From Pseudazoarcus sp963975885 (GTDB lineage Bacteria; Pseudomonadota; Gammaproteobacteria; Burkholderiales; Rhodocyclaceae), in contig CAXBIS010000010.1 in assembly GCA_963975885.1 (NCBI GenBank), positions 1 through 64,000 of the forward strand: 64,000 nucleotides of DNA, written 5' to 3'. Below are positions 10,358 to 20,331 of the stretch, in pieces. Position 1 is the first letter of the stretch; every line of letters begins with the position of its first letter. The notes under the pieces were generated by a model. The model was not told where the DNA came from and did no database searches. It was given only the letters and a program-made list of their open reading frames with translations. Position numbers and translations under genes: made by a program.

Positions 10358-11264
10358 GTCTCGCCCCCTCCAGGATCGCCATGCACAGGTCGTCGAAGTC
10401 CATGCCTGCGGCCTGCGCCGACATCGGCACCAGCGAGTGGCCGGTCATGCCGGGCACGGTATTCATCTCCAGCAGCCAGGGGCGTGCGTCGCGGTCGAGC
10501 ATGATGTCCACACGGCCCCAGCCACGGCAGCCGAGCACCGCCGCGCTATCCATCACGAGGCGCTTGAGTTCGGCCTCCAGTGAGGCATCCAGGCCCGACG
10601 GGCACAGATAGCGGGTTTCGTCACTGAAGTACTTGTGCTCGTAGTCGTAGTTGCCACCAGGCGCCTCGATGCGAATCACCGGAAGCGCACGATCGTTCAG
10701 GAACGGTACGGTCAGTTCGGCACCATCGATGAAGGCCTCAGCCAGCACCAGCCGGTCGAAGCGTGCGGCCTGCTCCCAGGCTGCACGCAAACGCGAGGAC
10801 TCGACGACCTTGGTCGCACCCATGCTCGAGCCCTCGTGCGCCGGCTTGACGAACACCGGCATGCCCAGCTCGGCGGCGACAGCGTCGAAGTCCGTGTGCT
10901 CGTCGAGAATCGCGTAGCGCGGGGTGGGCAGCCCGCAGGCGGCCCAAACCATCTTCGTGCGCCACTTGTCCATGGCCACGGCCGAGGCCATCACGCCACT
11001 GCCGGTATAGGGAATGCGCAAGGTTTCGAGCATGCCCTGCACCGTGCCGTCTTCGCCGCCGCGACCGTGCAGCGCGACGAAGGCGCGCTCGAAGCCCTCA
11101 TCGCGCAGGGCGCAAACGCTGCGCTCGGCCGGATCGAAAGCATGTGCGTCCACGCCGCGTCGCTGCAGGGCATCGAGCACCGCGCGGCCCGACATCAGCG
11201 AGACCTCGCGCTCGGCCGAGTCGCCACCGAACAAGACCGCGACCTTTCCGAACCTGTCCGTCAC
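10350..11264 (-). CDS. ddl: D-alanine--D-alanine ligase
   Basis: Protein of 304 residues, DdlB-type length. It joins two D-alanines with ATP to supply the terminal dipeptide of the peptidoglycan stem. The ATP-grasp signatures are visible: GRGGEDGTVQG, KPAHEGSSMG, and near the end WGRVDIMLDRDARPWLLEMNTVPGMT with the metal-binding Glu/Asn residues. The start is GTG at 11264, overlapping the murC stop as GTGA and preceded by GGGGAGGG. A longer in-frame extension to 11546 is arginine-rich and antisense-like and is rejected. Confidence 0.97.
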   Translation of the reverse strand: MTDRFGKVAVLFGGDSAEREVSLMSGRAVLDALQRRGVDAHAFDPAERSVCALRDEGFERAFVALHGRGGEDGTVQGMLETLRIPYTGSGVMASAVAMDKWRTKMVWAACGLPTPRYAILDEHTDFDAVAAELGMPVFVKPAHEGSSMGATKVVESSRLRAAWEQAARFDRLVLAEAFIDGAELTVPFLNDRALPVIRIEAPGGNYDYEHKYFSDETRYLCPSGLDASLEAELKRLVMDSAAVLGCRGWGRVDIMLDRDARPWLLEMNTVPGMTGHSLVPMSAQAAGMDFDDLCMAILEGARLG

Positions 11265-12667
11265 ACGCCCTCCCCGTATTCCTGAGCCACACGCGCGGCC
11301 ACCTGTCCGATCGAGCCCGCGCCCATCGTGATCACTACGTCGCCGTCCCGGGCCGCGTCGACGATCGCCGCCGGCATGTCGGCGATGTGCTCGACGAATA
11401 CCGGCTCGACCTTGCCGGCCACGCGCAACGCGCGCGCTAGAGAGCGCGCATCGGCCGCGACGATGGGCGGTTCTCCGGCGGCGTAGACCTCGCCCATGAG
11501 CAGGCCGTCGACCTTTGAGAGCACCTTGACGAAATCCTCGAAACAATCGCGAGTGCGCGTGTAACGGTGCGGCTGGAAGGCCAGCACCAGGCGACGGCCC
11601 GGGTAGGCGCCGCGCGCGGCAGCGATGGTTGCCGCCATCTCGATCGGATGGTGACCATAGTCATCGATCAACGTGAAACGGCCGGCTCCACCCGCGACCG
11701 GGATCTCGCCGTAGTCCTGGAAGCGCCGCCCCACACCGCGGAACTCCGAGAGCGCCTTGACGATGGCCGCGTCGCTGACCTGAAGCTCGGTTGCCACCGC
11801 GATCGCCGCCAGCGCATTGAGCACGTTGTGCACGCCCGGCAGGTTCAGCTCGACCGCCATCCGGCTGGTCGTCCCGTTGACGCGCACCACGTCGAAGCAC
11901 ATGCGCCGCCCCACCGCACGCAGGTTCTCGGCACGCACATTCGCGCCCTCCGACAGGCCGAAGCGCACGATCTGTTTGGACACCTGCGGCGCGATCTCAC
12001 GAACGTTCGTGTCGTCCTCGCACAGCACGGCGACGCCGTAGAACGGCAGGCGCTGGAGAAAGTCGACGAAAGCCTGCTTGAGCCGGCCGAAGTCATGTCC
12101 ATAGGTTTCCATGTGATCGGCGTCGATGTTCGTGACCACCGAAATCACCGGATTGAGCAACAGGAAGGAAGCGTCCGACTCGTCGGCTTCGGCCACCAGG
12201 AAATCGCCCTTGCCCAGACGGGCGTTCGCGCCAGCGGCGGTGAGGCGGCCGCCAATCACGAAGGTCGGATCCATCGCGCCTTCGGCGAGGATGCTCGCGA
12301 CCAGCGAGGTCGTCGTCGTCTTGCCATGGGTCCCGGCGATTGCGATGCCCTGCTTCAGACGCATCAGTTCGGCCAGCATCTGCGCACGTGGCACCACCGG
12401 GATGTTGCGCTCGCGCGCGGTCACGACCTCCGGGTTGTCGTCGGACACGGCGGTGGAAATCACCACCGCGTCGGCGCCATCCACATGCGCCGCATCGTGT
12501 CCCGCGACAACACGCACGCCCAGGTCCTGCAGGCGGCGTGTTGCCACCGATTCGGCCAGATCGGAGCCACTGACCGTGAATCCGAGGTTCGCCAGAACCT
12601 CCGCGATGCCGCTCATGCCGGCGCCGCCGATACCGACGAAATGGATACGCTTGACCTTGTGCTTCAT
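11261..12667 (-). CDS. murC: UDP-N-acetylmuramate--L-alanine ligase
   Basis: Protein of 468 residues. MurC adds L-alanine to UDP-MurNAc, the first amino acid of the stem peptide. A Rossmann-like IHFVGIGGAGMSGIAEVL motif binds the UDP moiety at the N-terminus; the ATP loop GTHGKTTTT is at 112-120; EADESDASF and NIDADHMETY are the Mur-ligase metal and substrate motifs; DDYGHHP (C-terminal domain) is present. Start and stop overlap murG and ddl by 4 bases each. Confidence 0.98.
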   Translation of the reverse strand: MKHKVKRIHFVGIGGAGMSGIAEVLANLGFTVSGSDLAESVATRRLQDLGVRVVAGHDAAHVDGADAVVISTAVSDDNPEVVTARERNIPVVPRAQMLAELMRLKQGIAIAGTHGKTTTTSLVASILAEGAMDPTFVIGGRLTAAGANARLGKGDFLVAEADESDASFLLLNPVISVVTNIDADHMETYGHDFGRLKQAFVDFLQRLPFYGVAVLCEDDTNVREIAPQVSKQIVRFGLSEGANVRAENLRAVGRRMCFDVVRVNGTTSRMAVELNLPGVHNVLNALAAIAVATELQVSDAAIVKALSEFRGVGRRFQDYGEIPVAGGAGRFTLIDDYGHHPIEMAATIAAARGAYPGRRLVLAFQPHRYTRTRDCFEDFVKVLSKVDGLLMGEVYAAGEPPIVAADARSLARALRVAGKVEPVFVEHIADMPAAIVDAARDGDVVITMGAGSIGQVAARVAQEYGEGV

Positions 12668-13740
12668 TCCGTTTTTCCTTCGACGAGCGCCTCACAGGCG
12701 TCAGCCACCGCGGCGGCCGCGTCCGGGCGCGCGAACTCCCGCGCGCGGGCCGCCATGCCGGCCAGTCGGCCCCGATCCAGCCCTTTGAGGATGCCCGCCA
12801 GCTGCCCGGCGTCGAGTTCGGTCTGGGCGATCAGCATCGCCGCGCCGCGCTCCGCCAGAAACTGGGCGTTGCGGCTCTGGTGATCGTCGACCGCAGACGG
12901 AAACGGCACCAGCAGGCTGGCCGCACCGACCGCCGCCAGTTCGGCCACGGTGATTGCACCGGCGCGGCAGATCACGAGATCGGCCTCGGCGTAGCGCGCG
13001 TCCATGTCCTCGATGAAATCGACCAACTCGCCGTCGACGCCGGCCTGCGCGTAGGCCGCCTGCAAGGCGGCATACTGGCGGCGGCCGGCCTGGTGTGTCA
13101 CCTGCGGACGGTCACCCAGCGGAATGCGTGCGAGCGCCTGCGGTACGACTTCGTTGAGCGCCGCGGCCCCGAGACTTCCGCCGACGACGAGAATGCGCAG
13201 CAGCCCTTCACGGCCGGCGAAGCGTTCGCCCGGGCCGGCCACTGCTGCAATCTCGCGGCGCACCGGATTGCCCACCCAGTCGGCCTTGCGCAAGGTGTCG
13301 GGAAAGCCGGACAGAACGCGATCCGCCACGCCGGCCAGCACGCGGTTGGCCAGGCCGGCTACCGAGTTCTGCTCGTGCAGCACCAGCGGGCGGCCCGTCA
13401 GTGCGGCCATCATGCCGCCGGGGAAACTGATGTAACCGCCCATGCCCAGAACCACGTCGGGTTTGACCCGGCGCAGCACGCCCAGCGCCTGCCAGAATCC
13501 GGACAGCAGGCTCACCGGTAACAGCAGCTTGCGCAGCAGACCCTTGCCGCGCAGGGCGCCGAAACGGATCCATTCGCAGCGATAACCGCGCGGCGGAACG
13601 ATTCGCGCCTCCATGCCCTCGGGGTTGCCCAGCCAGACAATGTTCCAGCCGCGCGTTCGCATTTCTTCGGCGACCGCAATGCCGGGATAGATGTGTCCGC
13701 CGGTGCCACCGGCCATGATCATCAGGGTGCGCGCGCTCAT
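12664..13740 (-). CDS. murG: lipid II synthase MurG (GlcNAc transferase)
   Basis: Protein of 358 residues. MurG transfers GlcNAc from UDP-GlcNAc to lipid I at the inner face of the membrane, giving lipid II. The N-terminal glycine-rich loop MIMAGGTGGHIYPGIAVAEE and the LGMGGYISFPGGMMA and HEQNSVAGLANR segments are diagnostic, and the C-terminal half holds VVGGSLGAAALNE and CRAGAITVAELAAVG. The start at 13740 overlaps the ftsW stop as ATGA. Confidence 0.98.
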   Translation of the reverse strand: MSARTLMIMAGGTGGHIYPGIAVAEEMRTRGWNIVWLGNPEGMEARIVPPRGYRCEWIRFGALRGKGLLRKLLLPVSLLSGFWQALGVLRRVKPDVVLGMGGYISFPGGMMAALTGRPLVLHEQNSVAGLANRVLAGVADRVLSGFPDTLRKADWVGNPVRREIAAVAGPGERFAGREGLLRILVVGGSLGAAALNEVVPQALARIPLGDRPQVTHQAGRRQYAALQAAYAQAGVDGELVDFIEDMDARYAEADLVICRAGAITVAELAAVGAASLLVPFPSAVDDHQSRNAQFLAERGAAMLIAQTELDAGQLAGILKGLDRGRLAGMAARAREFARPDAAAAVADACEALVEGKTE

Positions 13741-14960
13741 TGCCCCACCCCACGCTTCATCTGTCTGTTTTCCCAGTCCACGCGCATCAGCACACCCAGT
13801 GCCAGGCATCCGGCAACGAGGGCCGAACCACCGAAACTCATCAGCGGCAGGGTCAGGCCCTTGGTGGGCAGCAGCCCCATGTTGACCCCCATGTTGATGA
13901 ACGACTGCACGCCCAGCCACAGACCAACGCCCATCGCGACGAGGCCCGAGAAATAGCGTTCGAGGTTGATCGCCTCACGACCGATCGCGAATGCACGCTG
14001 CACGAGGATCGCGAACAGCACGACGACGATGGCGACGCCGATGAAGCCGAGTTCCTCGGCGATGACGGCGAGCAGGAAATCGGTGTGCGCCTCGGGCAGA
14101 TAGAAGAGCTTTTCGACGCTTCCGCCCAGGCCGACACCGAACCACTCGCCGCGACCGAACGCGATCAGCGCGTGCGACAACTGGTACCCCTTGTCGAACG
14201 GGTCCTGCCAGGGATCCATGAAATTGAGCAGGCGGTCGCGCCGGTAGGGCGATAACCACATCAGCAGACTCAGGCCGACGGTCGCGACACCGATCAACAG
14301 GCCGAAGACCTTCACGTTCATGCCACCCAGGAACAGGACACCAAAGGCGATCGCGCAGATCACGACCATGGCGCCAAAGTCCGGCTGCTGCAGCAACAAG
14401 GTGCCGACCAGCAAGATGATGCCAGCCATCGGCAAAAAGCCGCGCCGGAAACTGCCCATGTCCGGCAGTTTGCGCACGGTGTAGTCGGCCGCATACAGTG
14501 CGACGAACACCTTCATCAACTCGGACGGCTGCAGGTTGACCGGACCGAGCGCGATCCAGCGCTGCGCGCCGTTGACCGATCGGCCGATTCCCGGCACCAG
14601 CACCAGTATCAGCAACACCACGCCAAACAGGAATAGCCAGGGCGCGAGGCGCTGCCACACGCGCATGGGCAGGCGGAAGGCGAGGTAGCCCGCACCCAGG
14701 CCGATGGTCAGGAAAACAGTGTGGCGCAACAGAAAATAGGTGGACTGATTTCCCGTGAACCGACTCCCCTCGGCCACCGCGATCGAGGCCGAGTACACCA
14801 TCACCAGCCCGATCAGGATCAGGACCAGCGCGGGGCCGACGAGCAGCGGGTCGAGTTCGCGCGGCGCAGCCTGCGGGCGCGACAGCCGACGTGCAGCACG
14901 CGCGGCGGCAACGCTGCCATCATCGCGGGCCAGGCCCAGCATCTCGGCCAGCGCATTCAT
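13737..14960 (-). CDS. ftsW: septal peptidoglycan polymerase FtsW (SEDS family)
   Basis: Protein of 407 residues with about ten membrane helices. FtsW polymerises lipid II at the septum together with the transpeptidase FtsI. A cytoplasmic N-terminus of about 38 residues precedes the first helix (PLLVGPALVLILIGLVMVY). The SEDS signature region is present: RRDRLLNFMDPWQDPFDKGYQ, followed by the AHTDFLLAVIAEELGF loop. The C-terminal helices carry GLTLPLMSFGGSALV. The start at 14960 overlaps the murD stop by ATGA. Confidence 0.97.
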   Translation of the reverse strand: MNALAEMLGLARDDGSVAAARAARRLSRPQAAPRELDPLLVGPALVLILIGLVMVYSASIAVAEGSRFTGNQSTYFLLRHTVFLTIGLGAGYLAFRLPMRVWQRLAPWLFLFGVVLLILVLVPGIGRSVNGAQRWIALGPVNLQPSELMKVFVALYAADYTVRKLPDMGSFRRGFLPMAGIILLVGTLLLQQPDFGAMVVICAIAFGVLFLGGMNVKVFGLLIGVATVGLSLLMWLSPYRRDRLLNFMDPWQDPFDKGYQLSHALIAFGRGEWFGVGLGGSVEKLFYLPEAHTDFLLAVIAEELGFIGVAIVVVLFAILVQRAFAIGREAINLERYFSGLVAMGVGLWLGVQSFINMGVNMGLLPTKGLTLPLMSFGGSALVAGCLALGVLMRVDWENRQMKRGVGQ

Positions 14961-16354
14961 CGCAGTGCCTCCACGCCGGGCAGCGCGCGCACCGCCGCGG
15001 CGAAGACCTCGGCGCGATGCACGTAGTTGCGGAACATGTCGAAACTTGCGCAGGCCGGCGAGAGCAGGACTGCGTCGCCACGCTTGGCCAGCGCGTTTGC
15101 ACGTTCGACGGCGACCGCCAGGTCCGGCGCGCGCAGGCTCTCATAGTGAAGCTGCAAAAGTGCGGAAGCGATTGCCGGCGCGTCACGCCCGATGAGCACC
15201 GCCGCACGCGCATGCGCGCTGACGGCCTCGGCCAACGGTGCGAAATCCTGCCCCTTTCCGTCACCACCCGCGATCAGCACCACCGGCCGACCCAGACCCG
15301 CCAGGGCGGCGATCGTCGAACCGACGTTGGTGCCCTTGGAATCGTCATAGAACACCACGCCGTCGGCGCGGCAGGCAATCGGCTCGACGCGATGCGGCAG
15401 GCCGCGAAAGGCCTTGAGTGCCTCGATCATGCGCGGCATCGCGCCCCCAACCGCCGAGGCCAGGGCGAGTGCGGCCATCGCGTTGAGCGCGTTGTGCCGC
15501 CCGGCAATCGTGAGCGCGGACGAGGGCACGAGCGCCGAGTCGCCCAGCGCGATCCACTCGTCGCCGTCCCGCTCGATCAATCCGAACTTGCCTTCGGCGG
15601 GAGCGCCGGCACCGAAGCCGACCTGACGGCTTGTCGGGCGCGCCATCGCCGCGACCAGCGGGTCGTCGCAATTGAGGACTTGCACACCCCCCCCGTCGAA
15701 GACGCGCGCCTTGAGCGCAGCGTAGGCGTCGAGGCTACCGTGGCGATCAAGATGATCATCGCTGACGTTGAGCACCGTCGCGGCATCGGCCGCAAATGCC
15801 CCGGCGCTCTCGAGCTGGAAGCTCGACAGCTCCAGCACCCAGCATTCGGGCAACGCGCGGCGATCGTCGAGGCGATCGCACAGCACCGCGAGGGCAGCCG
15901 GGCTGATGTTGCCGGCCGCGACCGCGTCAAGGCCGCATCCGACCAGCAGTGCGGCGGTCAATGCGGTGGTGGTGCTTTTTCCGTTGGTACCGGTGATCGC
16001 AACGATCGATGTGTTCGCGCGGGCGTCCAATGCGTCGAGCGCTTCAGCGAACAAGGCCATCTCGCCGACCACCTCGAGACCGCGCATTCGCGCCTCGACC
16101 ACGAGCGGCTCGGCCGGATCGATGCCGGGACTGAGCGCGACGCGATCAACGCCGTCGAGCAACCGAAACTCGAACGCGCCGCAGACGATTTCGGCCTCAG
16201 GCACGGCTGCCGCCAGGGCCGAACGCATCGGCGGCGACGGGCGCGTGTCCGCCACGCGCAGGCGCACTCCGGAGCGCGCGCACCAGCGCGCCATCGCGAG
16301 CCCTGATTCGCCGATTCCGAGTATCAGCACGAGGCGGTCAGCCACATCCGTCAT
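14957..16354 (-). CDS. murD: UDP-N-acetylmuramoyl-L-alanine--D-glutamate ligase
   Basis: Protein of 465 residues. MurD adds D-glutamate to UDP-MurNAc-L-Ala. Motifs in order are the N-terminal LILGIGESGLAMARW nucleotide-like fold, ATP loop AITGTNGKSTTT at 119-130, ELSSFQLE, LNVSDDHLDRH with the catalytic histidine region, AGRHNALNAMAAL, and YDDSKGTNVGST. The usual GNIG motif reads GNIS here, a small change near the ATP site. It sits between mraY and ftsW with ATGA overlaps at both ends. Confidence 0.97.
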   Translation of the reverse strand: MTDVADRLVLILGIGESGLAMARWCARSGVRLRVADTRPSPPMRSALAAAVPEAEIVCGAFEFRLLDGVDRVALSPGIDPAEPLVVEARMRGLEVVGEMALFAEALDALDARANTSIVAITGTNGKSTTTALTAALLVGCGLDAVAAGNISPAALAVLCDRLDDRRALPECWVLELSSFQLESAGAFAADAATVLNVSDDHLDRHGSLDAYAALKARVFDGGGVQVLNCDDPLVAAMARPTSRQVGFGAGAPAEGKFGLIERDGDEWIALGDSALVPSSALTIAGRHNALNAMAALALASAVGGAMPRMIEALKAFRGLPHRVEPIACRADGVVFYDDSKGTNVGSTIAALAGLGRPVVLIAGGDGKGQDFAPLAEAVSAHARAAVLIGRDAPAIASALLQLHYESLRAPDLAVAVERANALAKRGDAVLLSPACASFDMFRNYVHRAEVFAAAVRALPGVEALR

Positions 16355-17439
16355 CGCAGCTTCAACGTCGACAGCCCGAAGAGCACGAGCATGATGGTGA
16401 TGATCCAGAAGCGCACCACGACCTGGGTTTCCTTCCAGCCCCCCAGTTCGTAGTGGTGGTGCAGCGGTGCCATGCGGAAGATGCGCTTACCCCCCGTCAT
16501 GCGGAAATAGACGACCTGCAGCATCACCGACAGCGTCTCGGCGACGAACAGTCCGCCCATGATGAACAGTACGATCTCCTGGCGAACGATCACGGCGATC
16601 ACGCCCAGCGCCGCGCCCAGTGCCAGCGCGCCGACGTCGCCCATGAAGACCTCGGCCGGATACGCGTTGAACCACAGGAAGCCCAGACCGGCTCCGCAGA
16701 TCGCGCCACAGAAGATCGCCAGTTCGCCCGCGCCGGCGATGTAGGGCACGCCCAGATACTTTGCGAAGCCGGCGTGGCCTGCGACATAGGCGAAGATCGC
16801 CAGCGCACCGGCGACCATCACGGTGGGCATGATCGCCAGCCCGTCCAGGCCATCGGTGAGGTTTACCGCGTGGCTGGTGCCATTGATCACGAAGTAGGAC
16901 AGCGCGACGAAGCCGAACAGGCCCAGCGGATAGGCCACACCCTTGAAGAAGGGCACGATCAGTTCGGTCTGCGCCGGCTCGGTTGCAGTGAGTCCCAGGA
17001 ACAGCGCTGCGGCCAGTGCGATGGCCGAGGTCCACAAGTACTTCCAGCGGCTTGCCAAGCCCTTGGGATCACGATGGACGACCTTGCGCCAGTCGTCGAC
17101 CCAACCCACCGCGCCGAAGCCCAGGGTCACGAACAGCGTGACCCAGACATAATGATTGGAAAGATCACCCCACAACAGCACGGTGGCCCCGATCGCGATC
17201 AGGATCAGCGCGCCCCCCATGGTCGGCGTACCGGCCTTGGTCAGATGGGACTTGGGGCCGTCGTCGCGCACCGCTTGGCCGATCTTCTTGATCGCCAGCC
17301 AGCGGATCACCGGCGGGCCGAGAAGAAAGGAAATGACCAGCGCTGTCATCGCTGCGAGCACGGTACGCAGCGTGATGTAGCCAAAGACGTTGAAGGTGCG
17401 CACGTCCTGACCCAGCCACAGCGCGAGTTCAAGCAACAT
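16351..17439 (-). CDS. mraY: phospho-N-acetylmuramoyl-pentapeptide-transferase MraY
   Basis: Protein of 362 residues with about ten membrane helices. MraY transfers phospho-MurNAc-pentapeptide to undecaprenyl phosphate to make lipid I. Diagnostic motifs are KAGTPTMGG near the N-terminus, VGWVDDWRKV with the catalytic aspartates, NLTDGLDGLA, WFNAYPAEVFMGDVG and the histidine cluster APLHHHYELGGWKE. The start at 17439 gives MLLELALWLG after an AAGGGGA ribosome-binding site; it overlaps the end of murF by 11 bases. Confidence 0.98.
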   Translation of the reverse strand: MLLELALWLGQDVRTFNVFGYITLRTVLAAMTALVISFLLGPPVIRWLAIKKIGQAVRDDGPKSHLTKAGTPTMGGALILIAIGATVLLWGDLSNHYVWVTLFVTLGFGAVGWVDDWRKVVHRDPKGLASRWKYLWTSAIALAAALFLGLTATEPAQTELIVPFFKGVAYPLGLFGFVALSYFVINGTSHAVNLTDGLDGLAIMPTVMVAGALAIFAYVAGHAGFAKYLGVPYIAGAGELAIFCGAICGAGLGFLWFNAYPAEVFMGDVGALALGAALGVIAVIVRQEIVLFIMGGLFVAETLSVMLQVVYFRMTGGKRIFRMAPLHHHYELGGWKETQVVVRFWIITIMLVLFGLSTLKLR

Positions 17440-18835
17440 CGAAATCCCCTTTTGGGCCGGCCGTACCGGCATCGCCTGCGGCGAGCAGCGCCTCGACGAC
17501 GCGCTCCATGCGCATGAATCGCGAACCCTTCACGAGCACCGTGGTGTCCGCCTCCAAAAACGGCGCAAGCGCCGCGACAAGCGATTCGATGCTGCTGAAG
17601 TGCCGCCCACCGTCGCCGAAATTGCGCGCGGCCATCAGACTCATGTCGCCGAAGGCGAACAGGGCGTCGACACCCCGGCTCTTGGCATAGCCACCGACCT
17701 CGTCATGGACCTGGGCAGCGGTTTCACCCACTTCGCCCATGTCGCCGAGCACCAGCAGCTTGCGGCCGGGCATCGCCGACAGGACGTCGATCGCGGCCCG
17801 CACCGAATCGGGGTTCGCATTGTAGGTGTCGTCGATGATGCACGCACCGCGCGGCCCGGTAACTTTCTGCAACCGACCCCGCGTACCGGCAAAGCCCTGG
17901 AGACCGGCGACGACCGTTTCGAGCGGCACGCCGGCCGCCAGGCAGGCCGCCGCCGCACCCAGCGCGTTGCGCGCGTTGTGCTCGCCGGGCACCTGCAAGA
18001 CAACCCTGGCGTGACCGGCGAAGCTGTCCAGTTCGAGTTCCACACCCAGCCCGTGCACGATCGCGCTGCCACGCACATCGGCGTCACGCGCGATGCCGAA
18101 TCCGAGCATGCGCCGCCCGGCCACCAATGCGCGCCAGTAGTCGGCTCGCGGATCGTCGGCATTGATCACGGCCACCGCGTCGTCACGTCCGGCGGTGAAG
18201 ATCGCGCCCTTCTCGTGCGCAACCTCGTCGAGCGAGCGCAAACCTTCCAGATGCGCACGCTGGGCGTTGGTGACGATCGCCACGGTGGGTTGGGCGATCG
18301 CGGCCAGGCGGGCGATCTCTCCGGGGTGGTTCATGCCCATTTCGACCACAGCCGCGCGATGGCACTCGCGCAGTCCGAGCAGCGTCAGCGGCAGGCCGAT
18401 GTCGTTGTTCAGGTTTCCAACCGTGGCGAGCACGGCATCGTCGCCTTGCGCGTGCACTCGCAGGATCGCAGCGCACATCTCCTTGACCGTTGTCTTGCCG
18501 TTGCTGCCGGTCACACCAATGACCGGGATGTCGAAGCGGCGGCGCCAGTGCGCTGCAAGACGTCCCAGTGCGGCAAGCGTATCCTCCACGACCAGCAGCG
18601 GACCGGTCTCGCGCAGTCGCGCAAATCCCTTGCGGTCGACCACCGACGCGGCCGCGCCGGCGGCCAGCGCTTCCGGCACGAAGTCGTGCGCGTCGAAACG
18701 TTCGCCGCGCAGCGCGACGAACAGTTCCCCCTGATGCACATGTCGGCTGTCCGTGCCGACCGACGTGAAGCGCGTCGCGTCTTCGCCATGCAGTTGCGCG
18801 TCGAGTATCCGGGCAAGTTCGGAGAGCGTCATCAT
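17429..18835 (-). CDS. murF: UDP-N-acetylmuramoyl-tripeptide--D-alanyl-D-alanine ligase
   Basis: Protein of 468 residues. MurF adds the D-Ala-D-Ala made by Ddl to the UDP-MurNAc tripeptide. The ATP loop GVTGSNGKTTVKEM is at 107-120; NLNNDIGLPLTLL, EMGMNHPGEI, TNAQRAHLEG and the C-terminal DDTYNANPDSVRAA are family motifs. The start is one of two adjacent ATG codons (18835 or 18832); the first overlaps the murE stop as ATGATGA. The 3' end overlaps mraY. Confidence 0.97.
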   Translation of the reverse strand: MMTLSELARILDAQLHGEDATRFTSVGTDSRHVHQGELFVALRGERFDAHDFVPEALAAGAAASVVDRKGFARLRETGPLLVVEDTLAALGRLAAHWRRRFDIPVIGVTGSNGKTTVKEMCAAILRVHAQGDDAVLATVGNLNNDIGLPLTLLGLRECHRAAVVEMGMNHPGEIARLAAIAQPTVAIVTNAQRAHLEGLRSLDEVAHEKGAIFTAGRDDAVAVINADDPRADYWRALVAGRRMLGFGIARDADVRGSAIVHGLGVELELDSFAGHARVVLQVPGEHNARNALGAAAACLAAGVPLETVVAGLQGFAGTRGRLQKVTGPRGACIIDDTYNANPDSVRAAIDVLSAMPGRKLLVLGDMGEVGETAAQVHDEVGGYAKSRGVDALFAFGDMSLMAARNFGDGGRHFSSIESLVAALAPFLEADTTVLVKGSRFMRMERVVEALLAAGDAGTAGPKGDFDVA

Positions 18836-20331
18836 CGCATCGCCCCCCGCGACGTGCAGCGCGCCTCCAGCGCCGCGCGAACGGCTGCGGCGTCGGAGTG
18901 CGGATGGCGCACGCCATCGATCTCCTGCCAACTCTCGTGCCCCTTGCCGGCGACGACGACCACATCGTCGCCGTTTGCCTCTCCCAGCGCGGTGCGGATC
19001 GCCTCGTTGCGGTCCAGTTCGCAGCGTGCGCCAGACCCTGCGCCCTCGAGCACCATGGCAGCGATCGCAGCCGCATCCTCACCGCGCGGATTGTCGCTGG
19101 TGACGACAACGTGATCGGCCAGCGCTGCAGCGGCTTCGCCCATCAACGCCCGCTTGCCCGGATCCCGCTCGCCACCGCAACCGAAGATGCACATCAGTCG
19201 CCCGCCACGACGTGTCGCGGCGTCCCGCGCGGCCTCCAGCACCTTGGCAAGTGCGTCGGGCGTGTGTGCGTAGTCGACCACGACCAACGGCTCGCCCACG
19301 CCGCCCAGCAACTGCATGCGCCCGGGCGGCGGCACCACGCGACTGGTCGCCTGGGCCGCCTCGGCCAGCGGCACGCCACGCGCGCGCAGCACGCCGATCA
19401 CGGCCAGGGCGTTGGCGACGTTGAAGGCGCCAACGGTGGCCAGCGCGACCTCGGCATGTTCGTCGCCTTCGCACACCGTAAAGCGGATGCCCGACGGCGA
19501 TACGCCCAGGGGCTTGCCGACCAGCCGCGGCAGACCGGGCGCGGTCGTCTCGTGCAGGGTGCAACCAATCACCCGCTGGCCACGCGCGACCAGCCGCGCG
19601 GCCAGCTCGGCACCGAACGCGTCATCGACATTGATTACCGCGCAGTTCAGCGTCGGCTCGTCGAACAAGCGCGCCTTGGCCTCGGCATAGGCTGCCATCG
19701 TGCCGTGATATTCCAGATGATCGCGACTCAGGTTGGTAAACACGGCGACGTCGAACTCGACGCCGGCCACACGAGCCTGGTCCAGCCCGATCGAAGACAC
19801 CTCCATCGACACCGCACGTGCGCCGGCGCCGCGCAGCGCGGCCAGTGCACGATGGAGCACGATGGCGTCGGGTGTGGTGTTCGCGAGCGGTTCGAGACGG
19901 CCCGGAAAGCCGGTACCGAGCGTACCGACGACGCCACAGCGCACCTCGAGCGCTTCGAGCGCCTGGGCAATCCACTGGCTGACCGTGGTCTTGCCGTTGG
20001 TGCCGGTCACGCCGGCCACCCACAGGGCTGCCGAGGGCTGCCCGAAAAGCTCGTGCGCAAGATGACCTGCGAGCGCGCGCAGGCGGTCGACACCGACCAC
20101 CGGGACCTCGCAATCGGGCGGTGCGCGGCCGTCACCTGACTCCCACAATACGGCCACCGCGCCGCGCACCAGGGCGTCGGCGACACAATCACGACCGTCG
20201 CTGCGCGCACCGGGCCAGGCCAGAAACAAGTCGCCCGCGCGCGCCTCGCGCGAGTCGGCACATACGCCTCGCGGCCGCACACCGGCGGCCGCGAGGGCGT
20301 CGAGCAGTTCCAGGGCGCGCGCGCGACTCAC
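18832..20331 (-). CDS. murE: UDP-MurNAc-L-Ala-D-Glu--meso-diaminopimelate ligase
   Basis: Protein of 499 residues. MurE adds the third residue of the stem peptide. The ATP loop GVTGTNGKTT lies at 107-116, and the C-terminal DNPR motif (SDNPRGED), which recognises meso-diaminopimelate, indicates a Gram-negative meso-DAP wall; the Mpl protein in this window has the matching specificity. The start is GTG at 20331, in a GTGA overlap with the ftsI stop and preceded by AGGAG. The frame stays open upstream to 20955 but that part is an antisense-like extension inside ftsI and is not MurE sequence. Confidence 0.96.
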   Translation of the reverse strand: MSRARALELLDALAAAGVRPRGVCADSREARAGDLFLAWPGARSDGRDCVADALVRGAVAVLWESGDGRAPPDCEVPVVGVDRLRALAGHLAHELFGQPSAALWVAGVTGTNGKTTVSQWIAQALEALEVRCGVVGTLGTGFPGRLEPLANTTPDAIVLHRALAALRGAGARAVSMEVSSIGLDQARVAGVEFDVAVFTNLSRDHLEYHGTMAAYAEAKARLFDEPTLNCAVINVDDAFGAELAARLVARGQRVIGCTLHETTAPGLPRLVGKPLGVSPSGIRFTVCEGDEHAEVALATVGAFNVANALAVIGVLRARGVPLAEAAQATSRVVPPPGRMQLLGGVGEPLVVVDYAHTPDALAKVLEAARDAATRRGGRLMCIFGCGGERDPGKRALMGEAAAALADHVVVTSDNPRGEDAAAIAAMVLEGAGSGARCELDRNEAIRTALGEANGDDVVVVAGKGHESWQEIDGVRHPHSDAAAVRAALEARCTSRGAMR